From Bog-950 sp044225825 (lineage in GTDB: Bacteria > Bacteroidota > Bacteroidia > Chitinophagales > LD1): 64,000 nt of DNA. The translations under genes and the position numbers were made by a program. The notes beneath the pieces are model-generated. The model made no database searches. It had not been told where the DNA came from and worked only from the letters and a program-made list of their open reading frames with translations. Every line of letters begins with the position of its first letter. Position 1 is the first letter of the stretch. Positions 1 through 9,536 of this stretch are shown here, one piece after another. The stretch lies in the NCBI GenBank assembly GCA_044225825.1, contig JBGAIB010000007.1:62001-126000 (forward strand), written 5' to 3'.

Positions 1-685
1 CTGAATTGGCATCATTGTCATCCGACTTATCAGTTTTGCGCTCCCCCATTTCAACCGCACCTACCACCATACCAAAACCAAGTGGTTTAACCGTATCGGC
101 GGCAACAACCGCACGGTTCAAAATATAACGCAAAGGAATACGGTATTCTACGCACAGGGCATTCGTGGTATCCCAGGCAAAGGCAGCCGATACATTATAA
201 TCGTTCTTGAGGGCGAGCACTTGATTAGGGACAGTATTTAATCGTATAGCCTCCAGCGAAGTTTGCTGCTGCGCAATAAACAACCGCAAATGGTTAATAT
301 CGTGTGGTTGTCCTTCTCCCGGCGTTTCACCACCCTCCTCCTTCTTCTTGCTTTCACCCGGTTTCCGAGTACGCTTCATAGGGAAACCTACACCGCACGT
401 TTCCGATTTTTTTCCCTTTGGATCGAACCATAGATTAAAGCCGCCTCTGAAAAATCTTAACTGTGCACCTTCCTCATTTAGTTTGAGGCACACATACACC
501 GAGCCGGTATCGTTCGCAATAGAAAACTGTATTTGGCTGGCACCATCATAGTAACGGAATTGCGCCGGCCAATCCCATGCTTCGCCATCTACCGCAATGC
601 CTTTTTCGGCCCACCAACTATTGAGATCCTGGGCATGTAACCCTAAACTTAATCCTGCGAAAAGCAGGCAAACAAGTATCCTCAT
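1..685 (-). CDS. Secreted CBM9-like (DOMON-fold) protein, 3' end cut by window edge
   Basis: Reading the minus strand from an ATG at 685 gives an open frame of at least 228 codons that runs off the left edge, so the C-terminus is missing. Residues 1-18 form a signal peptide (MRILVCLLFAGLSLGLHAQ). The mature start (NSWWAEKGIAVDGEAWDW) and the following run with YDGASQIQFSIANDTGSVYV and GFNLWFDPKGKK resemble the CBM9-like/DOMON beta-sandwich found in many Bacteroidota exported proteins, with an inserted Lys/Glu/Gly-rich loop near residues 105-125. Family assignment is by pattern only; ligand unknown. It is divergent from the gene at 822. No cysteine lipobox is seen, so periplasmic or outer-surface location is more likely than lipoprotein. 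Confidence 0.7.
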   Translation of the reverse strand, partial: MRILVCLLFAGLSLGLHAQDLNSWWAEKGIAVDGEAWDWPAQFRYYDGASQIQFSIANDTGSVYVCLKLNEEGAQLRFFRGGFNLWFDPKGKKSETCGVGFPMKRTRKPGESKKKEEGGETPGEGQPHDINHLRLFIAQQQTSLEAIRLNTVPNQVLALKNDYNVSAAFAWDTTNALCVEYRIPLRYILNRAVVAADTVKPLGFGMVVGAVEMGERKTDKSDDNDANS

Positions 686-766
686 CACGCTTAAATTTCA
701 AACGCCGGTGGCTCTCCGGCAAGGTCAAATATCCAATAAAAATGCAAAGCCGGCTGTTAATAAACG

Positions 767-798
767 TTTGCCGGAAACAACTAAACGTATTATTTTCC
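767..798 (+). promoter_or_regulatory. Putative promoter of the 822 gene
   Basis: TTTG at 767-770, 20 bases, then TATTTTCC at 791-798. This is a near match to the Bacteroidota -33 TTTG / -7 TAnnTTTG pattern. Transcription would begin about 15-20 bases before the ATG at 822. Two mismatches in the -7 box keep this tentative. Confidence 0.35.
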
Positions 799-821
799 GT
801 TGAATAAGTAAATCTATTCCT

Positions 822-1532
822 ATGGCGGAGCTACCTGAAAACTGGTTAACCCAGGGCTGGGTTGACTTTGAGTATAAGAAATATCTTTTACTGGCCTACC
901 TGCAGGAAGCCGGAACAACTTTCCACCAAAAAAAGCTCTATCCAAAGCTTTCAGAGTTAGTTGACCATTACAGGCACTTGAACCTTTTTAAAGCTAAAAA
1001 GTTGTCCTTGGAGAAAGGCTTCCCCAAAGAAATTTCCAAGCTGGACTTTGAGCAGTTTAAAGTGGAGTACCGTCAGTTATTTGAGGATGATGAACTGCTG
1101 AAAGAAATAGACCAGATAGTTGAATTCGCCTTGCCTGAATTTGAGAAACACCTTGGCTGGGGCAAGGAATTGTACGAAGAAGTAGAAGAACAGCTGGAGG
1201 TTTTTCCCGTGGGCATCATCCCGCTTCGGAAGGAAGAAGGTTACCTGTTTTTAACTGACTTTCCGCGTAGGTTGGTAAATGTATATTACTACAGCCTTAG
1301 CATTTTCGAAAACGTACAGGAGAAATTCCGGGGCATTCACACCAAACAATTATTCAACTATACCAATAGTATTACCGAAAACTACGAGCAGGTTAAATAT
1401 CGACTGATTACGGAAAATCCCGAACTGCCTGCACCTGCCGCCTATGCAATTGAGTTCAAGCAAAGCTACCCGCTAAGCGAAACGATGTTGCCTGTAGCCA
1501 AACGAAGCCTCATCCGCTTTCTCAGCCTATAG
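822..1532 (+). CDS. Conserved hypothetical protein, 236 aa
   Basis: No function recognised. The protein is soluble (no signal peptide or membrane span), rich in charged and aromatic residues. Residues 1-140 are mostly predicted helical and contain the stretch DELLKEIDQIVEFALPEFEK. A more beta-like middle section (VFPVGIIPLRKEEGYLFLTD) follows, with several Tyr residues around VNVYYYSLSIFENVQEKFRG. This looks like a lineage-restricted Bacteroidota cytoplasmic protein. ATG at 822 is the first start in the frame and sits just after a plausible promoter. It converges on the PorP gene with a 2-base gap and no visible terminator between them. Confidence 0.75.
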   Translation: MAELPENWLTQGWVDFEYKKYLLLAYLQEAGTTFHQKKLYPKLSELVDHYRHLNLFKAKKLSLEKGFPKEISKLDFEQFKVEYRQLFEDDELLKEIDQIVEFALPEFEKHLGWGKELYEEVEEQLEVFPVGIIPLRKEEGYLFLTDFPRRLVNVYYYSLSIFENVQEKFRGIHTKQLFNYTNSITENYEQVKYRLITENPELPAPAAYAIEFKQSYPLSETMLPVAKRSLIRFLSL

Positions 1533-1534
1533 GA

Positions 1535-2614
1535 TCAGCGCTTAAAGCTAGGGCAGAAAACCTTACGTCCGCCAAATTGCCGGGTAAAGCTGCCGATATG
1601 CACAATTGAAATTTCAGGGCCGCCGTTAGCTCGCGAAGCCGTTATTAATTTGGATAGTGTTACGTCATAGCTTAACAGAATACGCGTTTGCTGAAATTGA
1701 TAGCCCGCTACCGGAGCCAGAGCATCCTTTATGCGATAATTAAGACCCAGAAAAACCGTATGATCTACGGCACCACGCCTGCCGCCGTAAAAACCATACC
1801 CAAACAGGGTGTTCAACATTATCTCGCTTGCTTTCTTTTCGTATCCGTAATAAGCATTAAGCGCTAACTGCAGGCGCTCGTTTATATACCCCGTAACTCC
1901 TACGTTAGCCTGGTAGCGAAAACCTAATCGTTCCGTACTACCTAAAAATGTGTGCTTAGGCCGGTTAACGTGTAACATAGCAAAACCTGCCTCCAGTTTC
2001 ACCTGCTCATGCACGTAAGCGTTAAAATTTAACCCTGCATTCAAATCCAGCATACTAAAGCTTTCGCGCTGCAGGGGCTCACCATTAGTGGCACTCAAAT
2101 CAAATCCCACATCATCTACCCACTGATTATTGAAATAAAGCTTCGCGAAATCAATGGAACGGATAACATAATTCAATCCCACTCCTGCCGAAAGCACATA
2201 CCGATGATCCTTATCAAATGCCTGATGATAAGCAGCGCTTAATCCGATACGCCGGTAAGTCAGGCGGCCATCGCCGGCCTGGTCATTCAAAAAATGTGCA
2301 CCAACACCGAACCAACCGACCTTGATGCGACGTTCCCCAAAAGAAAAATCTACGTAAGGCGACTCGCTGTGATAATTATATACAGAGGACTTAATAGCCC
2401 AGGGCCATTGCAGTTTTGCATTAAATCCTATGCGGTAATTGCCGTCATAAAATCCTGTTTGGCCGGGATTTAGTCCAAGAGGATTGGAATAAAACTGCGA
2501 ATAGTGCACATCCTGGGCGGATAGCCGATTATACATTAAACCGCATAAAACCACAGCCGCTGCGAACCATAAGCGCAGCATACCATGTATGTTATATGAT
2601 TTAACGCAGATCAT
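1535..2614 (-). CDS. PorP/SprF family type IX secretion membrane protein
   Basis: 359 aa. After a signal peptide the mature protein opens QDVHYSQFYSNPLGLNPGQTGFYDGNYR-like, the hallmark start of the PorP/SprF family (QD.HFSQ....P...NPA.TG). Alternating amphipathic strands with aromatic ends follow, as expected for a 14-strand outer-membrane barrel of about 300-350 residues. Family members are needed to secrete or anchor T9SS cargos with type-B C-terminal domains. The start at 2614 overlaps the TGA of the upstream cargo gene (ATGA), so the two are translationally coupled. An internal ATG at 2581 would give a neater signal peptide and is the alternative start. Function as the partner of the adjacent giant cargo is inferred from coupling. 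Confidence 0.9.
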   Translation of the reverse strand: MICVKSYNIHGMLRLWFAAAVVLCGLMYNRLSAQDVHYSQFYSNPLGLNPGQTGFYDGNYRIGFNAKLQWPWAIKSSVYNYHSESPYVDFSFGERRIKVGWFGVGAHFLNDQAGDGRLTYRRIGLSAAYHQAFDKDHRYVLSAGVGLNYVIRSIDFAKLYFNNQWVDDVGFDLSATNGEPLQRESFSMLDLNAGLNFNAYVHEQVKLEAGFAMLHVNRPKHTFLGSTERLGFRYQANVGVTGYINERLQLALNAYYGYEKKASEIMLNTLFGYGFYGGRRGAVDHTVFLGLNYRIKDALAPVAGYQFQQTRILLSYDVTLSKLITASRANGGPEISIVHIGSFTRQFGGRKVFCPSFKR

Positions 2615-5600
2615 CTTACCAGTGTTATATTCCCTTTTAAAGGCACTTGCTGCCCATTAATCAAAGTTGCTTCAACAGCATAGGTATAGACATCCATTTC
2701 CTGCATTACACCCTTGTAAATTCCATCCCAGCCTACGTTCTTATCAGTTGTTTCAAACACCTTTTCTCCCCAGCGGTTATAAATACGGAAGCTGAGTTTT
2801 ACAATTCCACGGCCCTCAATGCGCACCTGATCGTTAATACCATCGCCATTAGGTGAAAAAGCATTAGGTACACCCAATAAGGCATTAAAATCAATGAAAA
2901 TATCTTTACATGTGGTATCAGCGCATACGGCATTATAAGCAACCAGGCACACAGTAAAACCATTCACATTCTCATAGGCATGTAAAGGATTCTCTTCATC
3001 GGATGTGGAGCCATCGCCAAAATTCCACAACACTTGATCATAAAACAGGCTCTTATTTATAAAGGGCACATCCTTTTCAAACATGAACGTATCACCCGGC
3101 GTGGTAAAATCGGCAAGAGGCTGCGCGTGAACGGTTACATCTTTCGTCAGAGTCTTGGTAATATCGCACGTGGTGGAATCAACAATAATCAGTTGAACAG
3201 TATAAACACCGGACGATGTATAATTATGAACCGGCGCATAAACTCCTGATTGTCCATTATCACCGAAGTGCCAGGTAAATTGAGCAAGCGGATTACTTAA
3301 GTTTTGGAATACAACGGGTGTACCCATGCAAACATCAGCCACTGTAAAATCACCTGTAAGATTGGGTAATAAAGTCACCGGCCTAATTACTGTATCAACC
3401 GGATGGCACCTGGTGGTATCGGTTGCAATAAGCATAATATTATACGTAGCAGGTTGCGTGTAGGAATGATTTTCGTTTACCTGCACCGACCCCGTACCAT
3501 CTCCAAAATACCACTGGTAACTAACTGCATTGGTACTTTGATTCAATAGATCCACTACCAGGTTCGAATCACAACTGTTAAGAACATTCAGTTGAAAGGC
3601 TGCGTTCACAAAGTCATCAATAACGGTTATCTGCCCAAAAGCCGAGTCGGCCCCTACACAGGCATTCGTATCTGTTGCCACCATTGTAACATCAAAAGTG
3701 CCAATAGCTGTGTAGGTATGGAGTACGGTGTCACCAAGTCCGAAGTTCCCATCACCAAAATACCATGTAAAATCGGTGGAGAATAAAGCTGAGTTCCCTA
3801 TAAGGGTAGCGGTAAACGGTAAACAACCGCCGGTATCCGGTATTGTAAGTGACACGTTTAAGGGCAACAAACTTACAGCAATCTTCTCCGTATCAAGCGG
3901 GTGGCAAATCTGTTGTACATCGGTTAAATAATGGCTAATGGTAAATGTGCCGGCAGTATTGTATACGTGCGATGCCGAATCACCTCCAGCCTGTGCTCCA
4001 TCACCAAAATCCCAAAGTTCGTTCTCCTCACCTATATACGTGCTCCAAACCGTTACACGCACAGAGTCACAACCATAAAAGGTTCTGCTGAAGTGAAACG
4101 AAGCATCCGCTGCCGAATCATATGCAACAATTTGAGCGTAGGCAGTATCTGCCAAATTGCAGGAAGTGGAATCGGTTACAATCAACTGCACAGTAAAACT
4201 GCCCTGCCCAAAGGAGTGATTGGGGCTGTTTTGGGTGGAGGTGGTTCCGTCCCCAAAATTCCAGTTATACTTGGCCCCTGCCTGGAATGGCACATTGAAA
4301 GTGACGAACAATGGTGTACAGCCTACAGAGTCATTAATGGCAAAATCAGCATCCACCTTTGCGGGTATAAATATCTGGTGGGTAAAGGTATCGGCCAGAT
4401 TACACTTGGTTGTATCAATTAAGATAAGCCCTACGTTATAAGCCCCCGGCAGTTGATAATAATGCGTTACAGAATCTTGGGTAGAAGTTGCTCCATCGCC
4501 CAACGTCCAGACATATTGCGAGGTGCTGAAAGCCTGGGATGCAAGGAATACCTTATTGCTATCGCAATCTATTTCCAAAGCCGGCAAAAAGTCAGCAGCC
4601 AACGAATCATCCCTTACCCATACATCAATATAGGCGGTATCAGAAATATTGCAGGAATTTGAATCGATGCCAACCAACATCACGGAGTAGGTTCCTGTAT
4701 CCACATAGGTATGCTGTGGATTCTGAAGATTGCTGGTGTGGCCGTCGCCAAAATACCAGGTAAAACTTTGCGCATTGTTAATGGTACCCTGAAACTGCAC
4801 AGTTAAAGGCACACAACCGGTTGCCCTTGGAAATGCCTGCAACTCCACACTCGTACCACTAAGATTAAACGCCATCTTTAACCCCAATTCATTACAGTTA
4901 CTACTTCGGTTAATGGTGCTCCAAACTCCGGGAGTAGTAGGTGTTAGGGAGTTACCGCCGCACCCCGCACACATGGCTTCGTAAATTACACCACGTTTAT
5001 CGAAACGACTGGTTCCTCCATCCACGTGTTCAATGGAGCCGTTACCACCGAAGTACGAACCATACAACATATTCTGCGCATTCTTCGCCAGCACAAAAAA
5101 GTAGAAGTCAGTACCATCAGTCGTGGTCTGATAGGCATCCGGGGTAAGTGGCATGTTAAACATGCTGTTCTGAAAACCGGCAAATGCCGAGCTATTGGTT
5201 CCCCAACCAGCTACATATACGTTCTCGCAGGTATCCACCAGAAATGCTGTGGGGCTTATATTGGGTGCACCATTGCCGTTTCCGAAAACCGTAGAATAAA
5301 AAATGGAACTTAAGTTAGGACTAACCTTGGCAATAAACTGCCCGCTGTTGGGGTTTGAATACACAGCATTTTGAACAGGATAAGTGCCCGTAGTTTGACC
5401 TATGAAATACACATTTCCAGCCGCATCAAGTTTTACAAAATAAACCTGGTCGTTACCACCGGTTCCAATATAACTGCTGCTTAAAAGTTGGGTGCCGGTA
5501 GCATTTATTAAACCTACAAATCCATCGTATAACCCTCCCTGGTAATTGGCATGCAAAGTGCCGTTCGTAGTTGGAAAGTTGTTACTCATAGTACCACCTG

Positions 5601-7107
5601 CCACATACAGTGTTCCATTGGGTCCGGGATCCAGCGAGTAGCACGCATCGTCATTACCTCCACCCAAATAAGTACACCATACCAGTTGAGAACAATCGCT
5701 GTTCAGTTTAAAGGCACATCCATCCTGCCCGCCACCTAACGTGCTTTGTAAAGCGCCACCGGTTACCGGAAAATCAAAGGAGCCGGTACAACTCGCTACA
5801 TAAATATTCTGCTGTGCGTCCACGTTCACTTCACCTCTGTTCTGGTCGCCATAATTTCGTTTAAGGTTGCCAGCGGTAAATTCCTGTGGATCGAAGTTGA
5901 TACCGTCGTTTAACGCGCCCCCAATAAAGGTGGACCCCATCAGCGCAGTACCGGATGAATTAAGTTTGGTAACTACTATATCGCCGGCGCCATTTTGCGT
6001 TTTATCGAATGCATTTACCGTTACAGGGTAATCGCTGGAGTAACTAACACCATAAATAATCAGGTTGCCCTGCGCATCCACCACCAGCGAATGCGGTGTT
6101 TCATTATCGCTACCGCCTATATAGGTCGAATAAACAAGCTGCGTTCCATCAGGGGAAAATTTGGTAATGCCCATATCGCAGGCATAGGCAATACCGTTTC
6201 CGGTACCGCTGTTACCGCCTGTTCCACCACCCCATACAGTTTGAAATGCACCGGTGGTAGTAGGATAAAAATTACCGTTAGGAGGAGCCTGGTTTACATA
6301 GCCTCCGATATACATACTACCCTGATTATCGTAGGTAGCCGTATAACCCCAGTTATCGGCAGTAGCGCCGGTATAGGTACTAAATACAACACTGGGATCA
6401 ATAATCAGCGGCAGGGAATGATCATACCCCTGTGGAAACTCAAAACTTACTTCCCGGCCTTGTAGAACAAACAAGCAGTTAACCGGTTTTTTAAATCCGT
6501 TAATTTCCTGGTAGGCGTAAGGAGCTTCTTCTACTACGTTTCCCACACTTGTAGCAATGCTTAATGCTCCCTCCTGAATAGATATGGCGTCAACACCATC
6601 GTACCGGATTTTAATCTTGGTAACATCCGCCCCCGCCTTAGCAACAAAGTCGTATTTCAGTTGTCCTTCTGCCCTGCTGTAAACCGAAAGATCTATACCG
6701 GGATAAATATCATGGTAATGAACCTGACCATAATTTTTAACTCCAGTAGCCCAGTGGGCAGGGTCATTACCTACATAGTAGTTGTTATAGTTTTGTTGTT
6801 GAGCCCAGCCACTGACGGTAGCCTGCATATTGGCCCCCACAAATTCTTCGCGGAAAACGTGGCCATGTACAACCACCTGCGCACCGCCGGGGTGATGAAT
6901 TTGGGCTACATCCTGTTGCGCGAATAGAAAATAACAAAACGCGTTCTGCTCCAGCATCATATTACCGCCGGGAACAGCCACCTTATACTTAAACAGCGGA
7001 TGCCATTGGCCTTTGTTCTCGGTAAATTGCATGTAACTGCCCGCATAGCCCGTAGCCATACCTACACACATCAACAGCACAAAAACAAAAAGTAGATGCT
7101 TTTTCAC
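2611..7107 (-). CDS. Giant SBBP/PKD-repeat surface protein with type-B T9SS C-terminal domain
   Basis: 1498 aa, GTG start. Residues 1-22 are a signal peptide, then FTENKGQWHP, the conserved opening of the domain that precedes SBBP beta-propeller repeats. SBBP-like repeats (FSTYTGATADNWGYTATYDN, VYSTYIGGSDNETPHSL, WCTYLGGGNDDACYSL) fill about residues 240-750. Eight PKD domains follow, each marked by a W-x-F-G-D-G core (for example FTWYFGDGHTSN, YNWNFGDGTTST, VLWNFGDGSTSD) and many paired cysteines. The last ~85 residues (NAFSPNGDGINDQVRIEG ... YNRWGEKVFET) are the gliding-motility-associated type-B sorting domain. It is the first gene of a pair with the PorP/SprF gene. Role: exported adhesin-like or SprB-like surface filament protein; ligand unknown. 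Confidence 0.93.
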   Translation of the reverse strand: MKKHLLFVFVLLMCVGMATGYAGSYMQFTENKGQWHPLFKYKVAVPGGNMMLEQNAFCYFLFAQQDVAQIHHPGGAQVVVHGHVFREEFVGANMQATVSGWAQQQNYNNYYVGNDPAHWATGVKNYGQVHYHDIYPGIDLSVYSRAEGQLKYDFVAKAGADVTKIKIRYDGVDAISIQEGALSIATSVGNVVEEAPYAYQEINGFKKPVNCLFVLQGREVSFEFPQGYDHSLPLIIDPSVVFSTYTGATADNWGYTATYDNQGSMYIGGYVNQAPPNGNFYPTTTGAFQTVWGGGTGGNSGTGNGIAYACDMGITKFSPDGTQLVYSTYIGGSDNETPHSLVVDAQGNLIIYGVSYSSDYPVTVNAFDKTQNGAGDIVVTKLNSSGTALMGSTFIGGALNDGINFDPQEFTAGNLKRNYGDQNRGEVNVDAQQNIYVASCTGSFDFPVTGGALQSTLGGGQDGCAFKLNSDCSQLVWCTYLGGGNDDACYSLDPGPNGTLYVAGGTMSNNFPTTNGTLHANYQGGLYDGFVGLINATGTQLLSSSYIGTGGNDQVYFVKLDAAGNVYFIGQTTGTYPVQNAVYSNPNSGQFIAKVSPNLSSIFYSTVFGNGNGAPNISPTAFLVDTCENVYVAGWGTNSSAFAGFQNSMFNMPLTPDAYQTTTDGTDFYFFVLAKNAQNMLYGSYFGGNGSIEHVDGGTSRFDKRGVIYEAMCAGCGGNSLTPTTPGVWSTINRSSNCNELGLKMAFNLSGTSVELQAFPRATGCVPLTVQFQGTINNAQSFTWYFGDGHTSNLQNPQHTYVDTGTYSVMLVGIDSNSCNISDTAYIDVWVRDDSLAADFLPALEIDCDSNKVFLASQAFSTSQYVWTLGDGATSTQDSVTHYYQLPGAYNVGLILIDTTKCNLADTFTHQIFIPAKVDADFAINDSVGCTPLFVTFNVPFQAGAKYNWNFGDGTTSTQNSPNHSFGQGSFTVQLIVTDSTSCNLADTAYAQIVAYDSAADASFHFSRTFYGCDSVRVTVWSTYIGEENELWDFGDGAQAGGDSASHVYNTAGTFTISHYLTDVQQICHPLDTEKIAVSLLPLNVSLTIPDTGGCLPFTATLIGNSALFSTDFTWYFGDGNFGLGDTVLHTYTAIGTFDVTMVATDTNACVGADSAFGQITVIDDFVNAAFQLNVLNSCDSNLVVDLLNQSTNAVSYQWYFGDGTGSVQVNENHSYTQPATYNIMLIATDTTRCHPVDTVIRPVTLLPNLTGDFTVADVCMGTPVVFQNLSNPLAQFTWHFGDNGQSGVYAPVHNYTSSGVYTVQLIIVDSTTCDITKTLTKDVTVHAQPLADFTTPGDTFMFEKDVPFINKSLFYDQVLWNFGDGSTSDEENPLHAYENVNGFTVCLVAYNAVCADTTCKDIFIDFNALLGVPNAFSPNGDGINDQVRIEGRGIVKLSFRIYNRWGEKVFETTDKNVGWDGIYKGVMQEMDVYTYAVEATLINGQQVPLKGNITLVR

Positions 7108-7233
7108 GCCGGTTCTTACAGTATTAAAGATAGCTAAAAATACAAGGAGGTTGCCAGATTACCGAACAACCCTGCAGATTAACCTACCGGCTTAAAACGT
7201 TAAAAATTAAGGGCAAGTTGCCTTCCCTAACAG

Positions 7234-7560
7234 TTATCGGCCTTTTGAGCGCAGTAACAATTCCTCGTAGGCTTCCATCTTGGTCTTCATCTTGTTGAAA
7301 TCCTCAATAACCTGAGAATAGGTTACGTTGGCAAAACGCTGCATGGTTTCGTCGTTAATCGGGATATCGTATGCCAACAGAAAGGAAAGATCCACCTTCA
7401 TTACCCGGCAAAACCGGCGCAGGGTTCCAATTCGTGCATTGGAACTGCGACTCTCCAGAGAGCTATAAGCCTGCTGGCTTATCTTCATCTCCTCCGCTAT
7501 GGCACTTTGCTTAAATCCGCGATACTCCCTAATCTTTTTAATTCGTTTTGCTAGTAACAT
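7234..7560 (-). CDS. XRE-family helix-turn-helix regulator (copy 1)
   Basis: 108 aa from the ATG at 7560; a TTG 24 bases upstream would add eight residues and is less likely. The N-terminal half is a Cro/C1-type HTH (KRIKKIREYRGFKQSAIAEE, ISQQAYSSLESR), followed by FCRVMKVDLSFLLAYDIPI and a short charged coiled-coil tail (KMKTKMEAYEELLLRS). It is a clear paralog of the XRE protein at 19818, with the same domain order and similar length. It lies between a PorP/SprF gene and the giant PKD cargo on the same strand, separated from the former by a terminator. A role in controlling surface-protein expression is plausible from position only. Confidence 0.88.
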   Translation of the reverse strand: MLLAKRIKKIREYRGFKQSAIAEEMKISQQAYSSLESRSSNARIGTLRRFCRVMKVDLSFLLAYDIPINDETMQRFANVTYSQVIEDFNKMKTKMEAYEELLLRSKGR

Positions 7561-7691
7561 AAATGTGAATTTATAATAGCGCAACGCCTGCAGGGGTAGC
7601 AGCGGTGTTACACCCTGCTAAGATAAGTACTCCTGCTACCATTTACAGCCAGTCTTCCACATGCTAATGTTAAGTGTAGTGCACAAAGCAA

Positions 7692-7719
7692 AAAGCCGGC
7701 TGCACCTGCAACCGGCTTT
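7692..7719 (-). terminator. Rho-independent terminator of the solitary porP gene
   Basis: Inverted repeat AAAGCCGG / CCGGCTTT with an inner TGCA/TGCA pair. In the minus direction it is followed by a T-rich stretch (TTTTTGCTTTG). It lies 24 bases beyond the stop of the PorP/SprF gene at 7743. Confidence 0.75.
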
Positions 7720-7742
7720 ATATAGAGCAAACCGAATAATGT

Positions 7743-8801
7743 TTAGAACATAGCAGGACAATGACCGGGATGAGGTTTTTTGCGGAAACTGCCCTGATAA
7801 AGGATGGCAACTTCCGGAGCGCCTACTGTTTTAGAAGCCGGCATAAGTTTCGAAATATTCATGTCGTAGCTAAGGCCAATGCTTAAGCCTTTATAATCAA
7901 CACGGGTATTAAAAATTACAGCATCAAACAAACCGCGGTATTGCATACCGAAATGAACGGCGGTTTTACTTAAAGTCGGGTTACCAACTACAGCTTTAAA
8001 GTTACAGCCAACGTTGAATTCATAGGCTGGCCCTTGTACTAGTACCAAAAAATTAGGCATTATAAACAAACGTTTACCAACGGGAACCGAAGCACCGCCG
8101 TGCAGGCTAATTTTCATATACATACGCTCACGTCCGGCAACATTACCTTCTAATCCATTTGGATAGAAAGATACTTTAGGCTGGTTTACGTGGTTTAATG
8201 CTACACCAAAATAAAGGTTGGTCTCCTTTTTAGTCATCCCGCTGATCAATATACCTGCACCTGCATCGCCATATACCACTTTGTTGCGGCCAAAATATTC
8301 ACCATTGCGGGTTAAATCGGCCTGGCCGGTATTAAAATCATATTGTTCGTCAAACGTAGCACGCGATGGGTCAAAACTCTTATAGTTAAAGGAGCCTTGT
8401 ATACCCGCCGATAACTGCAGCGTACCTTTGCGGTTCAGCATAAAGTGGTAGGCAAAAGACAGGTCTACATGATTTGTATTCAAGCGGATTGCACCGGCCT
8501 GATCAGCAAAAAAAGAGATACCGAAACCTGCAAAACTATTATGCTTGGTTATTCTGCCCACCGCCATATCGGCACCACCTGCAAAGGTACGATAGGTATT
8601 ACCCTGCGATACCGTCATCCATTGTGTGCGGAAATTGGCATAAGCACGGTAGTCGCCGGCGTTCATACCGGCCAGCGCAGGTGATAATAATAGTGGCGAC
8701 GAATTATATTGAGAGAAATGGATATCCTGCGCCTGTGAGGTTTTAGTAAAACCCAATAACACAACTTGTAACACAACGAAAAGACGTATAAAATTTTTCA
8801 T
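7743..8801 (-). CDS. PorP/SprF family type IX secretion membrane protein (solitary)
   Basis: 352 aa. Signal peptide to residue 24 (ends TSQA), then QDIHFSQYNSSPLLLSPALA, the family signature. Repeated amphipathic strands (VDLSFAYHFMLNRKGTLQLS, AILYQGSFRKK at the end) indicate the outer-membrane barrel. It is followed by its own terminator and no cargo gene is adjacent, unlike the coupled pair at 1535-7107. The leader next to the ATG resembles the leader of the PKD cargo at 20243, which itself lacks an adjacent PorP. Serving that remote cargo is therefore a reasonable but untested idea. ATG at 8801 gives a clean signal peptide. Confidence 0.9.
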   Translation of the reverse strand: MKNFIRLFVVLQVVLLGFTKTSQAQDIHFSQYNSSPLLLSPALAGMNAGDYRAYANFRTQWMTVSQGNTYRTFAGGADMAVGRITKHNSFAGFGISFFADQAGAIRLNTNHVDLSFAYHFMLNRKGTLQLSAGIQGSFNYKSFDPSRATFDEQYDFNTGQADLTRNGEYFGRNKVVYGDAGAGILISGMTKKETNLYFGVALNHVNQPKVSFYPNGLEGNVAGRERMYMKISLHGGASVPVGKRLFIMPNFLVLVQGPAYEFNVGCNFKAVVGNPTLSKTAVHFGMQYRGLFDAVIFNTRVDYKGLSIGLSYDMNISKLMPASKTVGAPEVAILYQGSFRKKPHPGHCPAMF

Positions 8802-8818
8802 GGCATAAATTATATGCT
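8799..8818 (-). promoter_or_regulatory. Start-proximal leader motif shared with the 20243 gene
   Basis: On the minus strand the leader reads AGCATATAATTTATGCC directly before ATGAAA. The PKD gene at 20243 has AGCATAAATTCTTTACGCC before ATGAAA. Here GCATA/TATGC can form only a weak 5-bp stem. Confidence 0.4.
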
Positions 8819-9241
8819 TGCTGAAACGGGCAGAAGGCTACATAAGATGCCGATTTGGTGTAGTGAATAACAACATTGAACTTGTAGGTTACGCTATAAC
8901 CTTCAGGCCTTCACAATCGTAAATTGCTGCTCGGGCAACTATAAAACAAAGATGCCCAGCTTGTCATTAGCCGGGCATCTTTTTAATCCCTAATGAAAAA
9001 TATTAAAGAGCTAGTAACGCTCAATATAAGGTCAAAATAATCAAATGCACTAAAATTATTCTATTTATCTACCTGTTTTTCAATTGCATTTTGTTAAAAA
9101 AATCAACCTTAAACTGCAAATAATAACATCAGTAGTAATGCTAGATCTAATTATGATCAAAAATGAGCAGAAATTCTCCTCCTGAAGTTGAAGAACCGAA
9201 TTGGTGCGGCAGACAGTTACTGTTCCGGCCGCTGCCATAAA
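8802..9241. other. Intergenic region without genes (440 b)
   Basis: It holds the leader of the solitary porP gene, a bidirectional terminator at 8948-8982, and an AT-rich stretch (about 8983-9180) in which I see no gene, RNA or repeat. No promoter matching the TTTG/TAnnTTTG pattern was found for porP. Confidence 0.5.
8948..8982. terminator. Bidirectional terminator hairpin
   Basis: AAAGATGCCC at 8948-8957 pairs with GGGCATCTTT at 8973-8982. The plus side continues with TTT and the minus side with GTTTTATAG. It probably ends the minus-strand transcript carrying the small gene at 9242. Confidence 0.65.
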
Positions 9242-9454
9242 CTAGTTACTCATCAAGTCATCTTTATCTATGATAATGATGCCATTCTCTTTTTGCCAGC
9301 TGGCCCAATCATCACTCTGATCCAGCAGAGCCTTCTTCAGCTCATCTTCCTTGAGGCTAAGGTTTTTTTCGGTTGAAAAATAGGTGATCGCAGCGGTGTC
9401 TTTCTCAGAATAAATAAATCCAAGACTCAACAGTAAAGAAATTAGAAGTTCCAT
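9242..9454 (-). CDS. Small hypothetical protein, 70 aa
   Basis: The product starts MELLISLLLSLGFIYSEKDT, a hydrophobic stretch that could be a short signal or membrane anchor. A charged tail follows with DELKKALLDQSDDWASWQKE and GIIIIDKDDLMSN. I do not recognise it. Support for it being real: normal amino-acid make-up, an isolated ORF in an otherwise empty region, and a terminator downstream in the right orientation. Against: short length, and no clear ribosome-binding site or promoter. It could be a chance frame. Confidence 0.4.
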   Translation of the reverse strand: MELLISLLLSLGFIYSEKDTAAITYFSTEKNLSLKEDELKKALLDQSDDWASWQKENGIIIIDKDDLMSN

Positions 9455-9536
9455 GTTTTGTAAATTTTGTGGGTTTACGAATAGTGCAAACGTCCGGTTA
9501 TATTTTCAAGGGTTGTTTATAACAAGACAGGACTTG

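Noticed and set aside
3931..4422. 163-residue ORF antisense to the giant PKD gene, and other antisense ORFs over 2.6-6.9 kb
   Set aside because: The opposite frame has clear signal peptide, repeats and sorting domain; these are shadows of the repeated PKD coding pattern.
2611..7107. Periodic DNA similarity in the PKD genes as a possible CRISPR or satellite repeat
   Set aside because: Periodicity follows the protein repeat (about 240-280 bases per PKD domain), units are divergent, and there are no conserved short direct repeats.
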